Of a stretch of DNA of 64,000 bases, positions 27,977 to 36,839 are shown one piece after another. The notes beneath the pieces were generated by a model. It made no database searches. It was not told the DNA's origin and saw only the letters and a program-made list of their open reading frames with translations. This stretch comes from Roseibium sp. TrichSKD4 (GTDB lineage Bacteria > Pseudomonadota > Alphaproteobacteria > Rhizobiales > Stappiaceae). The DNA is taken from contig NZ_GL476311.1 of NCBI RefSeq assembly GCF_000148725.1, positions 131,501-195,500 on the forward strand, in the 5' to 3' direction. Both the position numbers and the translations under genes were made by a program. How positions within the stretch are numbered: the stretch's first letter is position 1; every line of letters begins with the position of its first letter.

Positions 27977-28393
27977 TTACTGCACTGTCGGCCAGCTGCC
28001 GACCGCTCCGATCACGACCCCCTGAATAAGGAGCACACCAAACCAGTGACCACTGTCAATAATCGTGAGGCTCCAAGGGCGCTTCTGGAACCGGTAGTTG
28101 ACGACTTGGGTTGCAAGGATGAATCCGGCCCAGACCAGAGTGGCGGAAATCAATCCTGAATGAATTGATGTGCCTCCGGTATGGTAGATCACACCGGCTA
28201 GTATGAAGGCCATCAGAAACTGGCAACTGAAGGTCAAGACCATCGTGAATGCTGAGGGTTGAGCGTCATCGGGGCCGAGGCTTGCTGCGCGCATCCAAGC
28301 CTTGCTGAAAATCGTGTACCACAGCGCGCCGAACAAGGTGCTGGCTATCGCTCCAAAAAGAGCACCCAGAAGGTTGATACCGTCAAACATCAT
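27977..28393 (-). CDS. DUF1761 family membrane protein
   Basis: This 138-residue protein has four predicted membrane helices: LLGALFGAIASTLFGALWYT, a second around MVLTFSCQFLMAFILAG, a third around SATLVWAGFILATQV, and a C-terminal segment. The W-Y-x-x-F-S-K-A-W motif after helix 1 is typical of DUF1761. The function is unknown. The start at 28393 (MMFDGINLLG) is preferred over an in-frame start at 28441, because the extra residues have no membrane or signal character. Confidence 0.78.
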   Translation of the reverse strand: MMFDGINLLGALFGAIASTLFGALWYTIFSKAWMRAASLGPDDAQPSAFTMVLTFSCQFLMAFILAGVIYHTGGTSIHSGLISATLVWAGFILATQVVNYRFQKRPWSLTIIDSGHWFGVLLIQGVVIGAVGSWPTVQ

Positions 28394-28477
28394 GAGACAA
28401 GAATCCTGAAACTGTGTGTACATATGACACTTATCAGGCATGGGTACGGCTTGTCATGATCCAAGCGAAAGCAGATG

Positions 28478-28509
28478 AAAAAAGGCCCGCCTAAAGTTCA
28501 GACGGGCCT
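28478..28509 (-). terminator. Terminator of the first GTDRGG gene
   Basis: Read on the minus strand, AGGCCCG and CGGGCCT form a 7-bp stem with a 13-base loop, followed by TTTTTTC. It lies about 40 bases beyond the stop of the gene at 28550. Confidence 0.8.
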
Positions 28510-28549
28510 GCTTGCGAACTCGCAACGAAGGAGTTCAAAAGCGGAATGA

Positions 28550-28873
28550 TTAGTTCTTCTTGCGAACAACACCGCCGCGGTCGTTGCCTTTGTTCTCATA
28601 CTGAGAGTCGGCAGACGCTGAAGAACCGGACGGACGAACGTTGACTTCACAGCCCGGCTTAATGGTGATGCGGCCACCACGGTCAGTACCTGCATTTACG
28701 ATGCAGTCGTTGTCCATGATGATCTTCGGGTTGGATTTTACTTCGCCGTGCTGGATGATAACGCCACCACGGTCAGTGCCGATGTTGGTGGAATTTTGAG
28801 CAGAAGCGGCGGTTGCGAAAGCCATAGAAGATGTGGCGATTGCAGCGATAGCGATTGTTTTAAGTGCAGACAT
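28550..28873 (-). CDS. Small exported protein with three GTDRGG-type motifs
   Basis: I do not recognise this family. The 107-residue product has a signal peptide (SALKTIAIAAIATSSMAFA then TAASAQ) and a mature part of about 82 residues. Three copies of a motif N-x-G-[TN]-D-R-G-G occur: NIGTDRGGVI, NAGTDRGGRI and NKGNDRGGVV, the last almost at the C-terminus. Two cysteines (DC and GC) lie between and after the first two copies and could form a disulfide. The ATG at 28873 directly precedes the signal peptide; an in-frame start at 28915 is unlikely. A related gene lies next to it on the same strand, 248 bases upstream. Confidence 0.8.
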   Translation of the reverse strand: MSALKTIAIAAIATSSMAFATAASAQNSTNIGTDRGGVIIQHGEVKSNPKIIMDNDCIVNAGTDRGGRITIKPGCEVNVRPSGSSASADSQYENKGNDRGGVVRKKN

Positions 28874-29081
28874 CTGTTTTCCCTGTTTTTCTTCCTTAAA
28901 CTGCCTTAGTTGCACGGACTCAAATTCCGTAGGGTAGTTCGATAGTTACAAGGCAGTTTGGGTGTGATTCATCTATGATCTTCAACGTTAGGTGAATGGC
29001 ATTATTATCAATGGTTTTAATAGGTATTGATTATGTGGGTTGATTACTGGGGTGAACTGCTAGTCAAAGCGAGTACGAACA

Positions 29082-29097
29082 GGGGCTGAAAAGCCCC
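29082..29097 (-). other. Short hairpin after the second GTDRGG gene
   Basis: GGGGCT and AGCCCC form a 6-bp stem with a GAAA tetraloop on the plus strand. It lies 24 bases beyond the stop of the gene at 29121. No T run follows on the minus strand, so it is a weak terminator or simply a structured 3' end. Confidence 0.4.
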
Positions 29098-29120
29098 CAT
29101 CGTAGAAGGCGCGCCTTTTA

Positions 29121-29450
29121 CTAGCGAAGTCGGATGACACCGCCGCGGTCGGTTCCGGCATTCCGATAATTCGGGTCAGAAACCACCTCGGTTCCGAAAG
29201 ATGGCGACTTTTCGACTTGCGTCAAAAGTGTGTGCCATTGGCTGCCGTGGTCAGCGTAGATTTTGGATTTGGAATAAGTGTTTTGTGTGCTGGCAGCTTT
29301 TGGTGCCGGGATCGAATTGCCTGAAAGGTCGACAATTACGCCGCCGCGGTCAGTTCCAAGATTCACAAGGCCTGCAGCTTGGGTAGCAGTGCCAATTGTT
29401 GCCAAAGCGAATGCCAAACCGGCAACTTTCAAAGTGGATTTGATGGTCAT
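29121..29450 (-). CDS. Small exported protein with two GTDRGG motifs
   Basis: This is a paralogue of the 28550-28873 product and is equally unrecognised. The 109-residue protein has a signal peptide (VAGLAFALATIGTATQAAG). GTDRGG motifs lie near the mature N-terminus (NLGTDRGGVIV) and at the extreme C-terminus (NAGTDRGGVIRLR). The middle (about 60 residues) is unrelated to the paralogue and rich in Ser, Thr and Lys. Both proteins end in N-x-G-x-D-R-G-G-V-x-R plus basic residues, so the C-terminal copy looks like the constrained part. The gene has its own upstream region (about 160 bases). Confidence 0.8.
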   Translation of the reverse strand: MTIKSTLKVAGLAFALATIGTATQAAGLVNLGTDRGGVIVDLSGNSIPAPKAASTQNTYSKSKIYADHGSQWHTLLTQVEKSPSFGTEVVSDPNYRNAGTDRGGVIRLR

Positions 29451-29613
29451 GATCTTTTCCTTTCCTCATTGTCCCAGGAGGTCTGCCCCCGGTACCAAAT
29501 GAGTTGGGAATTGGTCAGAACACGTTCAAATCAACTGGCAGCGAGCCATAATCTCTTTTTCCTCACGTAGCGGTGAGTTGGTCGTGTACTTAGGTTTTGA
29601 ACACACTTGCTCT

Positions 29614-30216
29614 TTAATCGTTCGTGAGGGTTGCCACCATTTTTTCATAGGCGGGCCGGTCACGCAGGCGTTTGAAATAGTCATAGACTGCACCTGACTT
29701 TGGAAGGTCAAACTTCGCGAACACCGCCCAACCGCCGCAATGTCCGATGATAATGTCAGCGATGGTCATTTGCTCGCCCATGACATAAGGGCCGTCACCG
29801 AGCCGAATTTCCAGAACTTCCAGTCCCTTCTGAAACTCATATTTGCAGACTTCCTTTATCTCGGGCACACGAAGGGTTTCGGGGTGGACAAAAGTGTTCT
29901 TTGCTGCGGTCCACAGCGCTCCTTCAAGCACATCAACGGCTAATTGGGTGAAGCTATCTTGAAGAGCGCGCTCGCCGGTTCCTGCCGGATAGGTAAACTG
30001 CTGATGTTTGTCTGCCAGATAGGTGCAAATTGCAACAGACTCACTCACCACAAACTTGCCGTCCATGAGAACGGGAACCCGCCCCGACGGATTGAGCGAG
30101 CGAATGGTCTCAGATTGCGGCATTTGTGGATCGATCTCATATGGCAGACCAAGCTCCTCCAAAAGCCAAATGACCCGCATGGCGCGTGTGCGCGGAAACC
30201 CGACGATCTTGTACAC
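29614..30216 (-). CDS. Glutathione S-transferase family protein
   Basis: This cytosolic GST is predicted to conjugate glutathione or reduce hydroperoxides. An N-terminal thioredoxin-fold domain (residues 1-78) has the cis-proline segment NPSGRVPVL and the glutathione-binding VVSESVAI. A C-terminal helical domain has MGEQMTIADIIIG with the N-capping box. It is 200 residues. The first beta strand (MYKIVGFPRTRAMRVIWLL) gives an arginine/threonine-type start rather than a tyrosine class. The substrate is unknown. Confidence 0.9.
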   Translation of the reverse strand: MYKIVGFPRTRAMRVIWLLEELGLPYEIDPQMPQSETIRSLNPSGRVPVLMDGKFVVSESVAICTYLADKHQQFTYPAGTGERALQDSFTQLAVDVLEGALWTAAKNTFVHPETLRVPEIKEVCKYEFQKGLEVLEIRLGDGPYVMGEQMTIADIIIGHCGGWAVFAKFDLPKSGAVYDYFKRLRDRPAYEKMVATLTND

Positions 30217-30516
30217 TTTACCCTCCCAGTCCTTCTTTACGGAAAATGCTACACTTGATGTGCTGAGATGTCAGGCCGTCATTGGCATGCCTTATTCTCA
30301 TGTTTCGTAATTGCCACAAAATCAGGTGCTGAGTGCTTGGCAAGGGCAACTGACAACGTTAGCTGGGCCGTGGTTTACGAGAACAAGGTCTGATAGATTC
30401 AGATCGTGCTGGTCAGCATGCGCCGGTAGTTCCTTTGCAATTTCGGGTCGTAATCTGCTAGGTTGCTGCAATTGGTTCCAAGTGTTCGATGCCGCGTTTT
30501 CCGTTGGGGACAGAGA

Positions 30517-31893
30517 GTGACATATTTCAGAGTTCAGTCGCCGAAGGCCGTTTTGTTTGCCAGTTTGTTCGGTTTGTTTTGTTTTTTTCTGTCTTCTCCA
30601 ACAAAGGCGGAGATTGGCGCTCATATCCTCATTGACGCCAAGAGCGGCGATGTCCTTTACGAACGTCAATCAACCCGAAAATGGTACCCGGCATCCCTGA
30701 CAAAAATCATGACGGCTTATGTCACCTTGAAAGCCGTTCGGGACGAACGGATCACGATGACTTCGCCGGTGGTCCAGTCTAAAAATTCGATTTCTGAGCC
30801 CCCCAGCAAGATGGGATTCAAGGTTGGAACACAGCTGACGGTGGATGCGGCGCTAAAGATCATCATGATTAAATCTGCAAATGATGTGGCTGTCGCATTG
30901 GGTGAGGCCGTATCAGGCTCGGAAGCGGCTTTCATTGCGGAGATGAACCGCGAGGCCAAGCGTTTGGGTATGAGGAATACGCGGTTTGTTAATCCGCATG
31001 GTCTGCCGGACAATGCTCAGGTTTCAACGGCTCGTGACATGGCCCTTTTGGCGCGGGCCTTCTGGTATGACTTTCCTGAAGCAAGGCAGATCTACAAGTA
31101 TCCGGGGATTAAATTTGGCAGGAAACCACTGCGCTCGGCCAACCGGTTTTTCCTTCAGAGGGTGCCCGGGGCCAACGGTATGAAAACCGGTTACATCTGC
31201 AATTCGGGTTACAATGTTGCGGCGACGGTTACACGCCGGGGGCGGACATTGATTGCTGTGGTGCTTGGCGCACGGTCTGGGCTTGAACGTACAGCTTTAA
31301 CTCGTGAACTGATGGACAAAGGCTTCAAGAAGCGCGGGTCTCGGACAAATGTGGCGTCGCTCACCGGGTCTAGCGGAAATCCGCCAGCTGATGGATATTG
31401 TCGCCGGAACAAAAAGCCGGGTGTTGAAGCCATGATGGCGCGGTTTGACATGCAGCCGAAGGCAAAGCGCGGATTTTTGTCGGCGCTGGCGCCCACGGAT
31501 GATCCGGGGTCCGTTTTAAGGCCGGGAACAGCCGCAGTTAGCAAGAAGAGTCCCGCCAGTGCCATGGATTCAGTGACCCTGCCAAACGGCAAAACAGATT
31601 GGAATGCTGTTCTTGACCGAACAATAGGCCCAGAACGACTGGAATACCGACCGATCACTGTGACAACGGGGGTTCCACGGGGCGCTGCTGTTGTCGCACG
31701 TTTGCCCGCTGACGATGTTCCGTTGCCGACAACAAAGCCCCGGTTGGCGCAAGCTGCCGTTGTTGCTGATCAGGCTGCTCAAGTTCAGGCCGAAGAAGTA
31801 AATCCGCAGGCGGCAGCGCAACCTGCATACGGTTCGTTGTTCAGAAAAGGCAAGGGATTCGCCGTTCCGGTGCCCACACCAAGTCCGCGATAG
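30517..31893 (+). CDS. D-alanyl-D-alanine carboxypeptidase (penicillin-binding protein, S11 family)
   Basis: This periplasmic enzyme trims the terminal D-Ala of peptidoglycan stem peptides. A signal peptide (AVLFASLFGLFCFFLSSPTKA) precedes the S11 domain with the three catalytic motifs: S-x-x-K in PASLTKIM, S-x-N in KSANDVAVAL and K-T-G in GMKTGYIC. After about residue 270 there is a 180-residue tail rich in Pro, Ala and Val that lacks the usual PBP5 C-terminal membrane helix. It is 458 residues from GTG 30517; a start at 30463 would precede the signal peptide. It is divergent from the GST gene. Confidence 0.9.
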   Translation: MTYFRVQSPKAVLFASLFGLFCFFLSSPTKAEIGAHILIDAKSGDVLYERQSTRKWYPASLTKIMTAYVTLKAVRDERITMTSPVVQSKNSISEPPSKMGFKVGTQLTVDAALKIIMIKSANDVAVALGEAVSGSEAAFIAEMNREAKRLGMRNTRFVNPHGLPDNAQVSTARDMALLARAFWYDFPEARQIYKYPGIKFGRKPLRSANRFFLQRVPGANGMKTGYICNSGYNVAATVTRRGRTLIAVVLGARSGLERTALTRELMDKGFKKRGSRTNVASLTGSSGNPPADGYCRRNKKPGVEAMMARFDMQPKAKRGFLSALAPTDDPGSVLRPGTAAVSKKSPASAMDSVTLPNGKTDWNAVLDRTIGPERLEYRPITVTTGVPRGAAVVARLPADDVPLPTTKPRLAQAAVVADQAAQVQAEEVNPQAAAQPAYGSLFRKGKGFAVPVPTPSPR

Positions 31894-31969
31894 TCTCCGT
31901 AAAACAACCTATGAGATTAAGTTTCAGCTCATCGAAACTAAAAGTATTCTTTTTTGACTTTAAATATAT

Positions 31970-31984
31970 TTTAACTGTTAAAAT
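31970..31984. promoter_or_regulatory. Candidate CtrA box upstream of the small acidic protein
   Basis: TTAA-ATATATT-TTAA is a perfect TTAA-N7-TTAA full site, followed by C as in the CtrA consensus. It lies 123 bases before the ATG at 32107. Two more TTAA tetramers follow within 13 bases. The local sequence is very A+T-rich, so chance occurrence is more likely here than for the other two sites. Confidence 0.5.
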
Positions 31985-32106
31985 TAAGAGTGCTTTTACG
32001 GAAAAGTATTGTGTCCCGTTCAAAATTTGAGATCAAATCGTATTAATCTCGAAATTCGGTTTATTACCGGGAACAATTCAATACCTGCTGCCAGAAGAGC
32101 TGCGAT

Positions 32107-32403
32107 ATGCCAGAACCGAAATCTACGGCTACGATTGTTGCCCTTGCTGACCTTGCAGACTTTTCTGCCGATCAGCTCGAGAATGGTCACTCTGTTGATA
32201 ATGTCATCGCCTTGTTGCGCCGGGCTGCGATAGCTGTCCGTGAAACAGTAGACCTGCCACCGGAAGAATCCGAGTTGGTGGCTGCATTTGAACCGGTTGT
32301 TATCAGCAATACGGATGAGATCGAAGAAAGTGCTGCCTCGGCTGAGGATGGCGAAGAGGCGGCAGAAGACGTGACGAAGGAAGCAGAGCCGGTTTCTGCC
32401 TGA
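32107..32403 (+). CDS. Small acidic hypothetical protein
   Basis: I do not recognise this 98-residue protein. The first 60 residues look helical (IVALADLADFSADQLENGH and IALLRRAAIAVRETV), and the last 40 are strongly acidic (Glu/Asp/Ala-rich). It has no signal peptide or membrane helix. A candidate CtrA box lies 120 bases upstream. The next gene (CobW-type) starts 80 bases downstream on the same strand. Codon use looks like that of neighbouring genes, which supports it being real. Confidence 0.6.
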   Translation: MPEPKSTATIVALADLADFSADQLENGHSVDNVIALLRRAAIAVRETVDLPPEESELVAAFEPVVISNTDEIEESAASAEDGEEAAEDVTKEAEPVSA

Positions 32404-32483
32404 CACGAAGACCACTGGATTTCACGTTCAACAGGCCTTAGGTGAAGACCAATCGTTTTTGGTTCCAGCCGGGATGTGAGTCC

Positions 32484-33647
32484 ATGACCTCCTCAAATAC
32501 CAACGCGCCGAAAAAACGTGGTCCCAAGCCGCTCATCCCGCTGTCCGTCATTACAGGATTTCTGGGATCTGGCAAAACCACGTTGCTCAATCAAATCCTG
32601 CAAGACCCTGAAATGGCCGACACGGCGGTCATTATCAACGAGTTTGGCGAAATCGGGCTGGATCACCTTTTGGTAGATCAGGCGAGCGATGGTGTTCTGG
32701 AGCTGTCATCCGGCTGCTTGTGTTGCACCATTCGCGGAGACTTGGTCACAACCCTTGAGGACCTGTTGCGGCGTCTGGACAATGGCCGCATGGAAAAGCT
32801 CTCTCGCGTGGTGATTGAGACCACAGGTCTGGCTGACCCTGCGCCAATCCTACATACGATCATGCTGCACCCGTATTTGGCGCTTCGCTATCGTCTGGAA
32901 AGTGTTGTGACGCTTGTGGATGCCGTCAATGGTCTGGAGACTCTCTCAGCGCATGAGGAAGCTCGCCGACAAGTGGCAGTCGCTGACCGTTTGGTCCTCA
33001 CCAAAACCGATTTGCTGGAGGGCAAGCCGATTAACGAAATGCGGCCTCTGTTTGACAGGCTTGCCGGTTTGAATCCGGGCGCTCTTCGTCTTGATGCCCA
33101 GCAGGGTGAGGCCACGCCGAAGCGTTTGTTTGATGCCGGTCTGTATGATCCGACAAGCAAAATTCCCGACGTTGCCAAATGGTTGAATGCGGAGGCGTTC
33201 GAAGACGGGCATTCTCATGATCACCATCATGGACATCATCACGACCATCATCATGATGTTAATCGGCATGACGATAAGATCCGCGCCTTCACCCTTTCAA
33301 CGGAACGGCCGATCCCCGCTTCTGGGCTGGAAATGTTTCTGGATTTGCTGAGGTCGGCGCATGGTCCAAAGCTCTTGCGAATGAAAGGGGTCGTTCAGAT
33401 CTCCGAAGACCCGGACCGTCCGGTTGTCATCCACGGCGTTCAGCATGTGTTTCATCCGCCCGCAACGTTGGAACACTGGCCGGACGGAGATCGCCGCACC
33501 CGTATGGTGTTCATTACTTATGATTTGCCGGAAGGCTTTATTCGTCGGTTGTTTGATTCGTTCTCTAACGCTCTTCAACCCGATCTGCCTGATGCCAAGG
33601 CGATGACAGACAATCCGTTGGCGATTTCCGGCTTTAAGGGACCGTGA
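32484..33647 (+). CDS. CobW/COG0523-family metal-chaperone GTPase
   Basis: This G3E-family GTPase is thought to deliver metal ions to target proteins. The Walker A motif GFLGSGKTT is near residues 25-33. The metal-binding CxCC motif in SSGCLCCTI is near 80, and the base-recognition motif is LTKTDL. Between the G domain and the CobW C-terminal domain lies a histidine/aspartate-rich loop (HSHDHHHGHHHDHHHD) that probably holds zinc or another transition metal. It is 387 residues from ATG 32484. Metal specificity cannot be read from sequence, and no Zur box was recognised. Confidence 0.9.
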   Translation: MTSSNTNAPKKRGPKPLIPLSVITGFLGSGKTTLLNQILQDPEMADTAVIINEFGEIGLDHLLVDQASDGVLELSSGCLCCTIRGDLVTTLEDLLRRLDNGRMEKLSRVVIETTGLADPAPILHTIMLHPYLALRYRLESVVTLVDAVNGLETLSAHEEARRQVAVADRLVLTKTDLLEGKPINEMRPLFDRLAGLNPGALRLDAQQGEATPKRLFDAGLYDPTSKIPDVAKWLNAEAFEDGHSHDHHHGHHHDHHHDVNRHDDKIRAFTLSTERPIPASGLEMFLDLLRSAHGPKLLRMKGVVQISEDPDRPVVIHGVQHVFHPPATLEHWPDGDRRTRMVFITYDLPEGFIRRLFDSFSNALQPDLPDAKAMTDNPLAISGFKGP

Positions 33648-33650
33648 AAC

Positions 33651-34524
33651 TCACGCGTCCGGTTTTTTGCGCAGACGGATCAAGCCTTCCTGTGCCGTGG
33701 AGGCTACAAGCTCGCCACTTTCAGTGAACAACATGCCCCGGTTCAGGCCCCTTGAGCCGCCGGACAATGTGCTGTCCGTGGCATAAAGCAGCCACTCATC
33801 CGCTTTGATCGGTTTGTGGAACCACATGGAATGATCAAGGCTGGCGGCCTGTATCTTCGGGCTGAAAACGGATGTGCCGTGGGGAAAGAGAGATGTGTCG
33901 AGCAAGGTCATGTCCGACGCATAGGCCAGGACACATTGGTGAATGCGCTCATCTGCAGGCAATTCGCCGGTTGCCCGCACCCAGACATACTGCTGGGGGG
34001 GGAAGTTTTTCCTTGCTGAAATAGTGCGTGAGATCAATCGGTCTCAATTCAATGGGGCGCTCCCTCTCCCAGTACTTTCGGACATTTTCCGGCGCGACAG
34101 ACAGGAATTTTTCCTTGAGGTCTGCCTCTGATGGCAGTTGGTCCGGCTTGGGGACGTCCGGCATGTCGATTTGATGCTCCAGCCCTTCCTCGCGCAGCTG
34201 GAAGGAGGCGGACATCGAAAAAATCGCCTGGCCGTGCTGAATGGCTACAACCCGACGTGTTGTGAAACTGCCGCCATCGCGGATACGATCCACATCGTAG
34301 ATGATCGGGACGGACGGATCGCCCGGTCGGAGAAAATATCCGTGCAGGGAGTGAACTTGTCGCTCTTCGACGACGGTTCGGGATGCGGCAACCAAAGCCT
34401 GCCCGATCACCTGTCCTCCGAAAACCCGCTGCCAACCCACCTGCGGACTGCGACCACGAAACAGGTTTTCTTCCAGCTTTTCCAGATCCAGAATTTCCAG
34501 AAGTGTATCGATGGCTGTGTTCAT
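33651..34524 (-). pseudogene. tesB: Acyl-CoA thioesterase II, frameshifted in a run of eight C
   Basis: TesB hydrolyses acyl-CoA to free fatty acid and CoA using a double hotdog fold. The N-terminal hotdog (GWQRVFGGQVIGQAL, HSLHGYFLRPGD) runs from ATG 34524. The C-terminal hotdog (YASDMTLLDTSLFPHG, SLDHSMWFHKP, VASTAQEGLIR) lies in another frame. They join if the eight-C run (plus-strand G at 33995-34002) had seven bases, giving SKEKLPPQQYVWVRATG. The 874-base length is one base over a codon multiple. A slippage mutation, phase variation or a homopolymer read error would all fit. It is convergent with the CobW-type gene. Confidence 0.8.
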
Positions 34525-34661
34525 CTTCGCAATCCCTGCTACATAGACATGAAAGGCAGCGTGTATAACTGATTTGCAATTGGTGCTGCAGTCTTGGACG
34601 GGAGTTGACGTTAAAGTCAAGCGCCCATCGGAAAAGGGCTAATTCGCCCGGGAGTTGAGAC

Positions 34662-35900
34662 ATGGCGAAACCGAATACCCCTCAACGGGTCTTTGATGTG
34701 GTGATTGCCGGCGGCGGATATGTGGGAATGTCCCTGTCGCTCGCGCTCAAAACGGCTGACCGGGAAATGTCTGTTGCTGTTATTGATCCCAAGCCGATGT
34801 CCATTCTTGACAAGGATCCGCGCGCTTCTGCCATAGCGGCGGCGGCCAGCCGTCTTCTGGACCAATTGGGGATTTGGGAAGGAATTTACTCAAGTGCGCA
34901 ACCAGTCAACGAGATGATTGTGACAGACAGTCGCCTTCGTGATGTGGTGCGTCCGGTTTTCCTGACCTTCGATGGTGAAGTGACCGATGGAGAACCCTTC
35001 GCGCATATGGTTCCAAATGGCGTGATGCTGCCTGCGCTATATGAAAAGGCGGCTGCTTTGGGTGTCGACTTCATCGCACCAGATAGCGCCACCACATTCA
35101 AATCATCCCCTGACGATGTGTCTATCACCTTGTCGAATGGCGAGAGCGTAACGGCAAAGCTGCTCGTCGCCGCTGATGGTGTTCGTTCAAGGCTTCGAGA
35201 TCTGGCTGGCATCAAAACCGTGCACTGGGACTACGGCCAATCCGGGATTGTAACAACAGTCCGCCATGAACGCCCGCATGGCGGCCGTGCTGAAGAGCAT
35301 TTCCTGCCAGCAGGTCCATTTGCTGTGCTGCCATTGGCGGGAAACCGGTCGTCGCTGGTCTGGACGGAAAAGACCCTTGATGCCGAGCGCTTGGTTCGGG
35401 GTGATGAATTTACCTTCGAGATTGAACTGGAGCGGCGCTTCGGACACCATTTGGGCAAGGTGGAGTTGGATGGTGCGCGCCACGCATATCCTTTGGGCCT
35501 GCGACTTGCGCGGGATTTTGTCAAACACCGGTTTGCGCTTGTGGGCGATGCGGCACATGGCATCCATCCAATTGCAGGTCAGGGCTTGAATCTTGGCTTC
35601 AAGGATATCGCCGCGTTGGCCGAAGTTCTTGTCGAGGCTCGACGGCTGGGGCAAGACCTTGGCACGTTGGATGTGCTTGAGCGCTATGAGAAGTGGCGGC
35701 GGTTTGATACCTTCCAGATGGGTGTCGTTACCGATGTGCTTAATCGGCTGTTTTCAAACGACCTTTCAGTGGTTCGTGCGGTGCGTGATTTCGGTCTTGG
35801 GCTGGTTGACCGTATGCCGTCTTTGAAGTCACGCTTCATATCCGAGGCGGCTGGGTTGGCCGGGCCGACACCGCGCCTGTTGTTGGGCGAAGCCATTTAA
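34662..35900 (+). CDS. UbiH/UbiF/COQ6-type FAD-dependent monooxygenase
   Basis: This is a flavoprotein hydroxylase of the ubiquinone-biosynthesis family. The FAD dinucleotide motif IAGGGYVGMSLSLAL is near residues 16-30. The mid-protein motif is VAADGVRSRLRDLAGI, and the ribityl motif is ALVGDAAHGIHPIAGQGLNLG (given here as GDAAHGIHPIAGQGLNLG). It is 412 residues. The ring position it hydroxylates cannot be assigned by sequence. It is divergent from tesB and followed by an SDR gene on the same strand. Confidence 0.92.
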   Translation: MAKPNTPQRVFDVVIAGGGYVGMSLSLALKTADREMSVAVIDPKPMSILDKDPRASAIAAAASRLLDQLGIWEGIYSSAQPVNEMIVTDSRLRDVVRPVFLTFDGEVTDGEPFAHMVPNGVMLPALYEKAAALGVDFIAPDSATTFKSSPDDVSITLSNGESVTAKLLVAADGVRSRLRDLAGIKTVHWDYGQSGIVTTVRHERPHGGRAEEHFLPAGPFAVLPLAGNRSSLVWTEKTLDAERLVRGDEFTFEIELERRFGHHLGKVELDGARHAYPLGLRLARDFVKHRFALVGDAAHGIHPIAGQGLNLGFKDIAALAEVLVEARRLGQDLGTLDVLERYEKWRRFDTFQMGVVTDVLNRLFSNDLSVVRAVRDFGLGLVDRMPSLKSRFISEAAGLAGPTPRLLLGEAI

Positions 35901-35922
35901 GGTCGATGCGATGAGGAGCGAC

Positions 35923-36777
35923 ATGGCCAAGCAAAATCGCACGATCCTGATCACAGGATGTTCGTCCGGGATTGGGCTTGAAGCTGCGCGATTGCTCCGT
36001 GGTCGAAACTGGAGGGTCTTTGCGTCAGCGCGTAAAGAGAGTGATGTTGAGGTCTTGAAAGAGCAAGGCTTTGAAGCGTTTCTTCTCGACTATGAAGATC
36101 CGGACAGCATTCGCGAGACAGCTGAGGCGGTTTTGTCCCTTTGTGACGGCAAGCTGGATGCGCTCTTCAACAACGGGGCATATGCTGTTCCCGGCGCGTT
36201 GGAGGACATGCCCGTCGACGCGCTGCGGACTCTGTTTGAAGCCAATTTCATTGGTTGGCACGATCTCACCCAACGGGTCATCCCCGCGATGAGAACCGCT
36301 GGTGGGGGACGCATCGCTCAGTGCTCATCCGTTTTGGGATTTGTGGCGCTGAAATATCGCGGTGCCTATACGGCATCAAAATTTGCGCTTGAAGGCTACA
36401 CCGACACGCTCCGGCAGGAGCTGAAGGGATCCGGTATTCATGTCAGTCTGATTGAACCTGGTCCGATAGACACGCGATTTACCCCAAATGCATTGGCCCA
36501 GTTTGATAAATGGATCGGTCCGGAAGGTCTGGAACGCTCCGAGCATCGTAAGACTTACGAGAAGCGCCGCATTCGCATGGAGGCTGGAGAGCCGGGGCCG
36601 TTTAAACTGCCCTCCTCCGCCGTCGTTAAACGGTTGATTCATGCAGTTGAGGCGAAACGACCTAAGGCGCGCTATTTTGTCACTGTCCCCACAAGTGTGA
36701 TGGCTGTGGCAAAACGGGTGCTGCCAACGTCGCTCATGGACAGGTTATGTATCCGTGCTGCGGACGCTGAAGAATAA
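35923..36777 (+). CDS. Short-chain dehydrogenase/reductase
   Basis: This NAD(P)-dependent SDR carries the cofactor motif TGCSSGIG near residue 10, the NNGAY variant of the NAG motif and the catalytic Ser plus YTASK (Y-x-x-x-K). The PGPIDT stretch follows. It is 284 residues. ATG 35923 is preferred because GAGGAG lies 5 bases upstream; the ATG at 35911 would place that site inside the gene. The substrate is unknown. It may be co-transcribed with the next two genes. Confidence 0.9.
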   Translation: MAKQNRTILITGCSSGIGLEAARLLRGRNWRVFASARKESDVEVLKEQGFEAFLLDYEDPDSIRETAEAVLSLCDGKLDALFNNGAYAVPGALEDMPVDALRTLFEANFIGWHDLTQRVIPAMRTAGGGRIAQCSSVLGFVALKYRGAYTASKFALEGYTDTLRQELKGSGIHVSLIEPGPIDTRFTPNALAQFDKWIGPEGLERSEHRKTYEKRRIRMEAGEPGPFKLPSSAVVKRLIHAVEAKRPKARYFVTVPTSVMAVAKRVLPTSLMDRLCIRAADAEE

Positions 36778-36839
36778 ACTCAAGTGGAGCTGCTGATTTT
36801 GCACGCTGTGCAGGATCGAAAGCTGAACCAGGAATAAAA

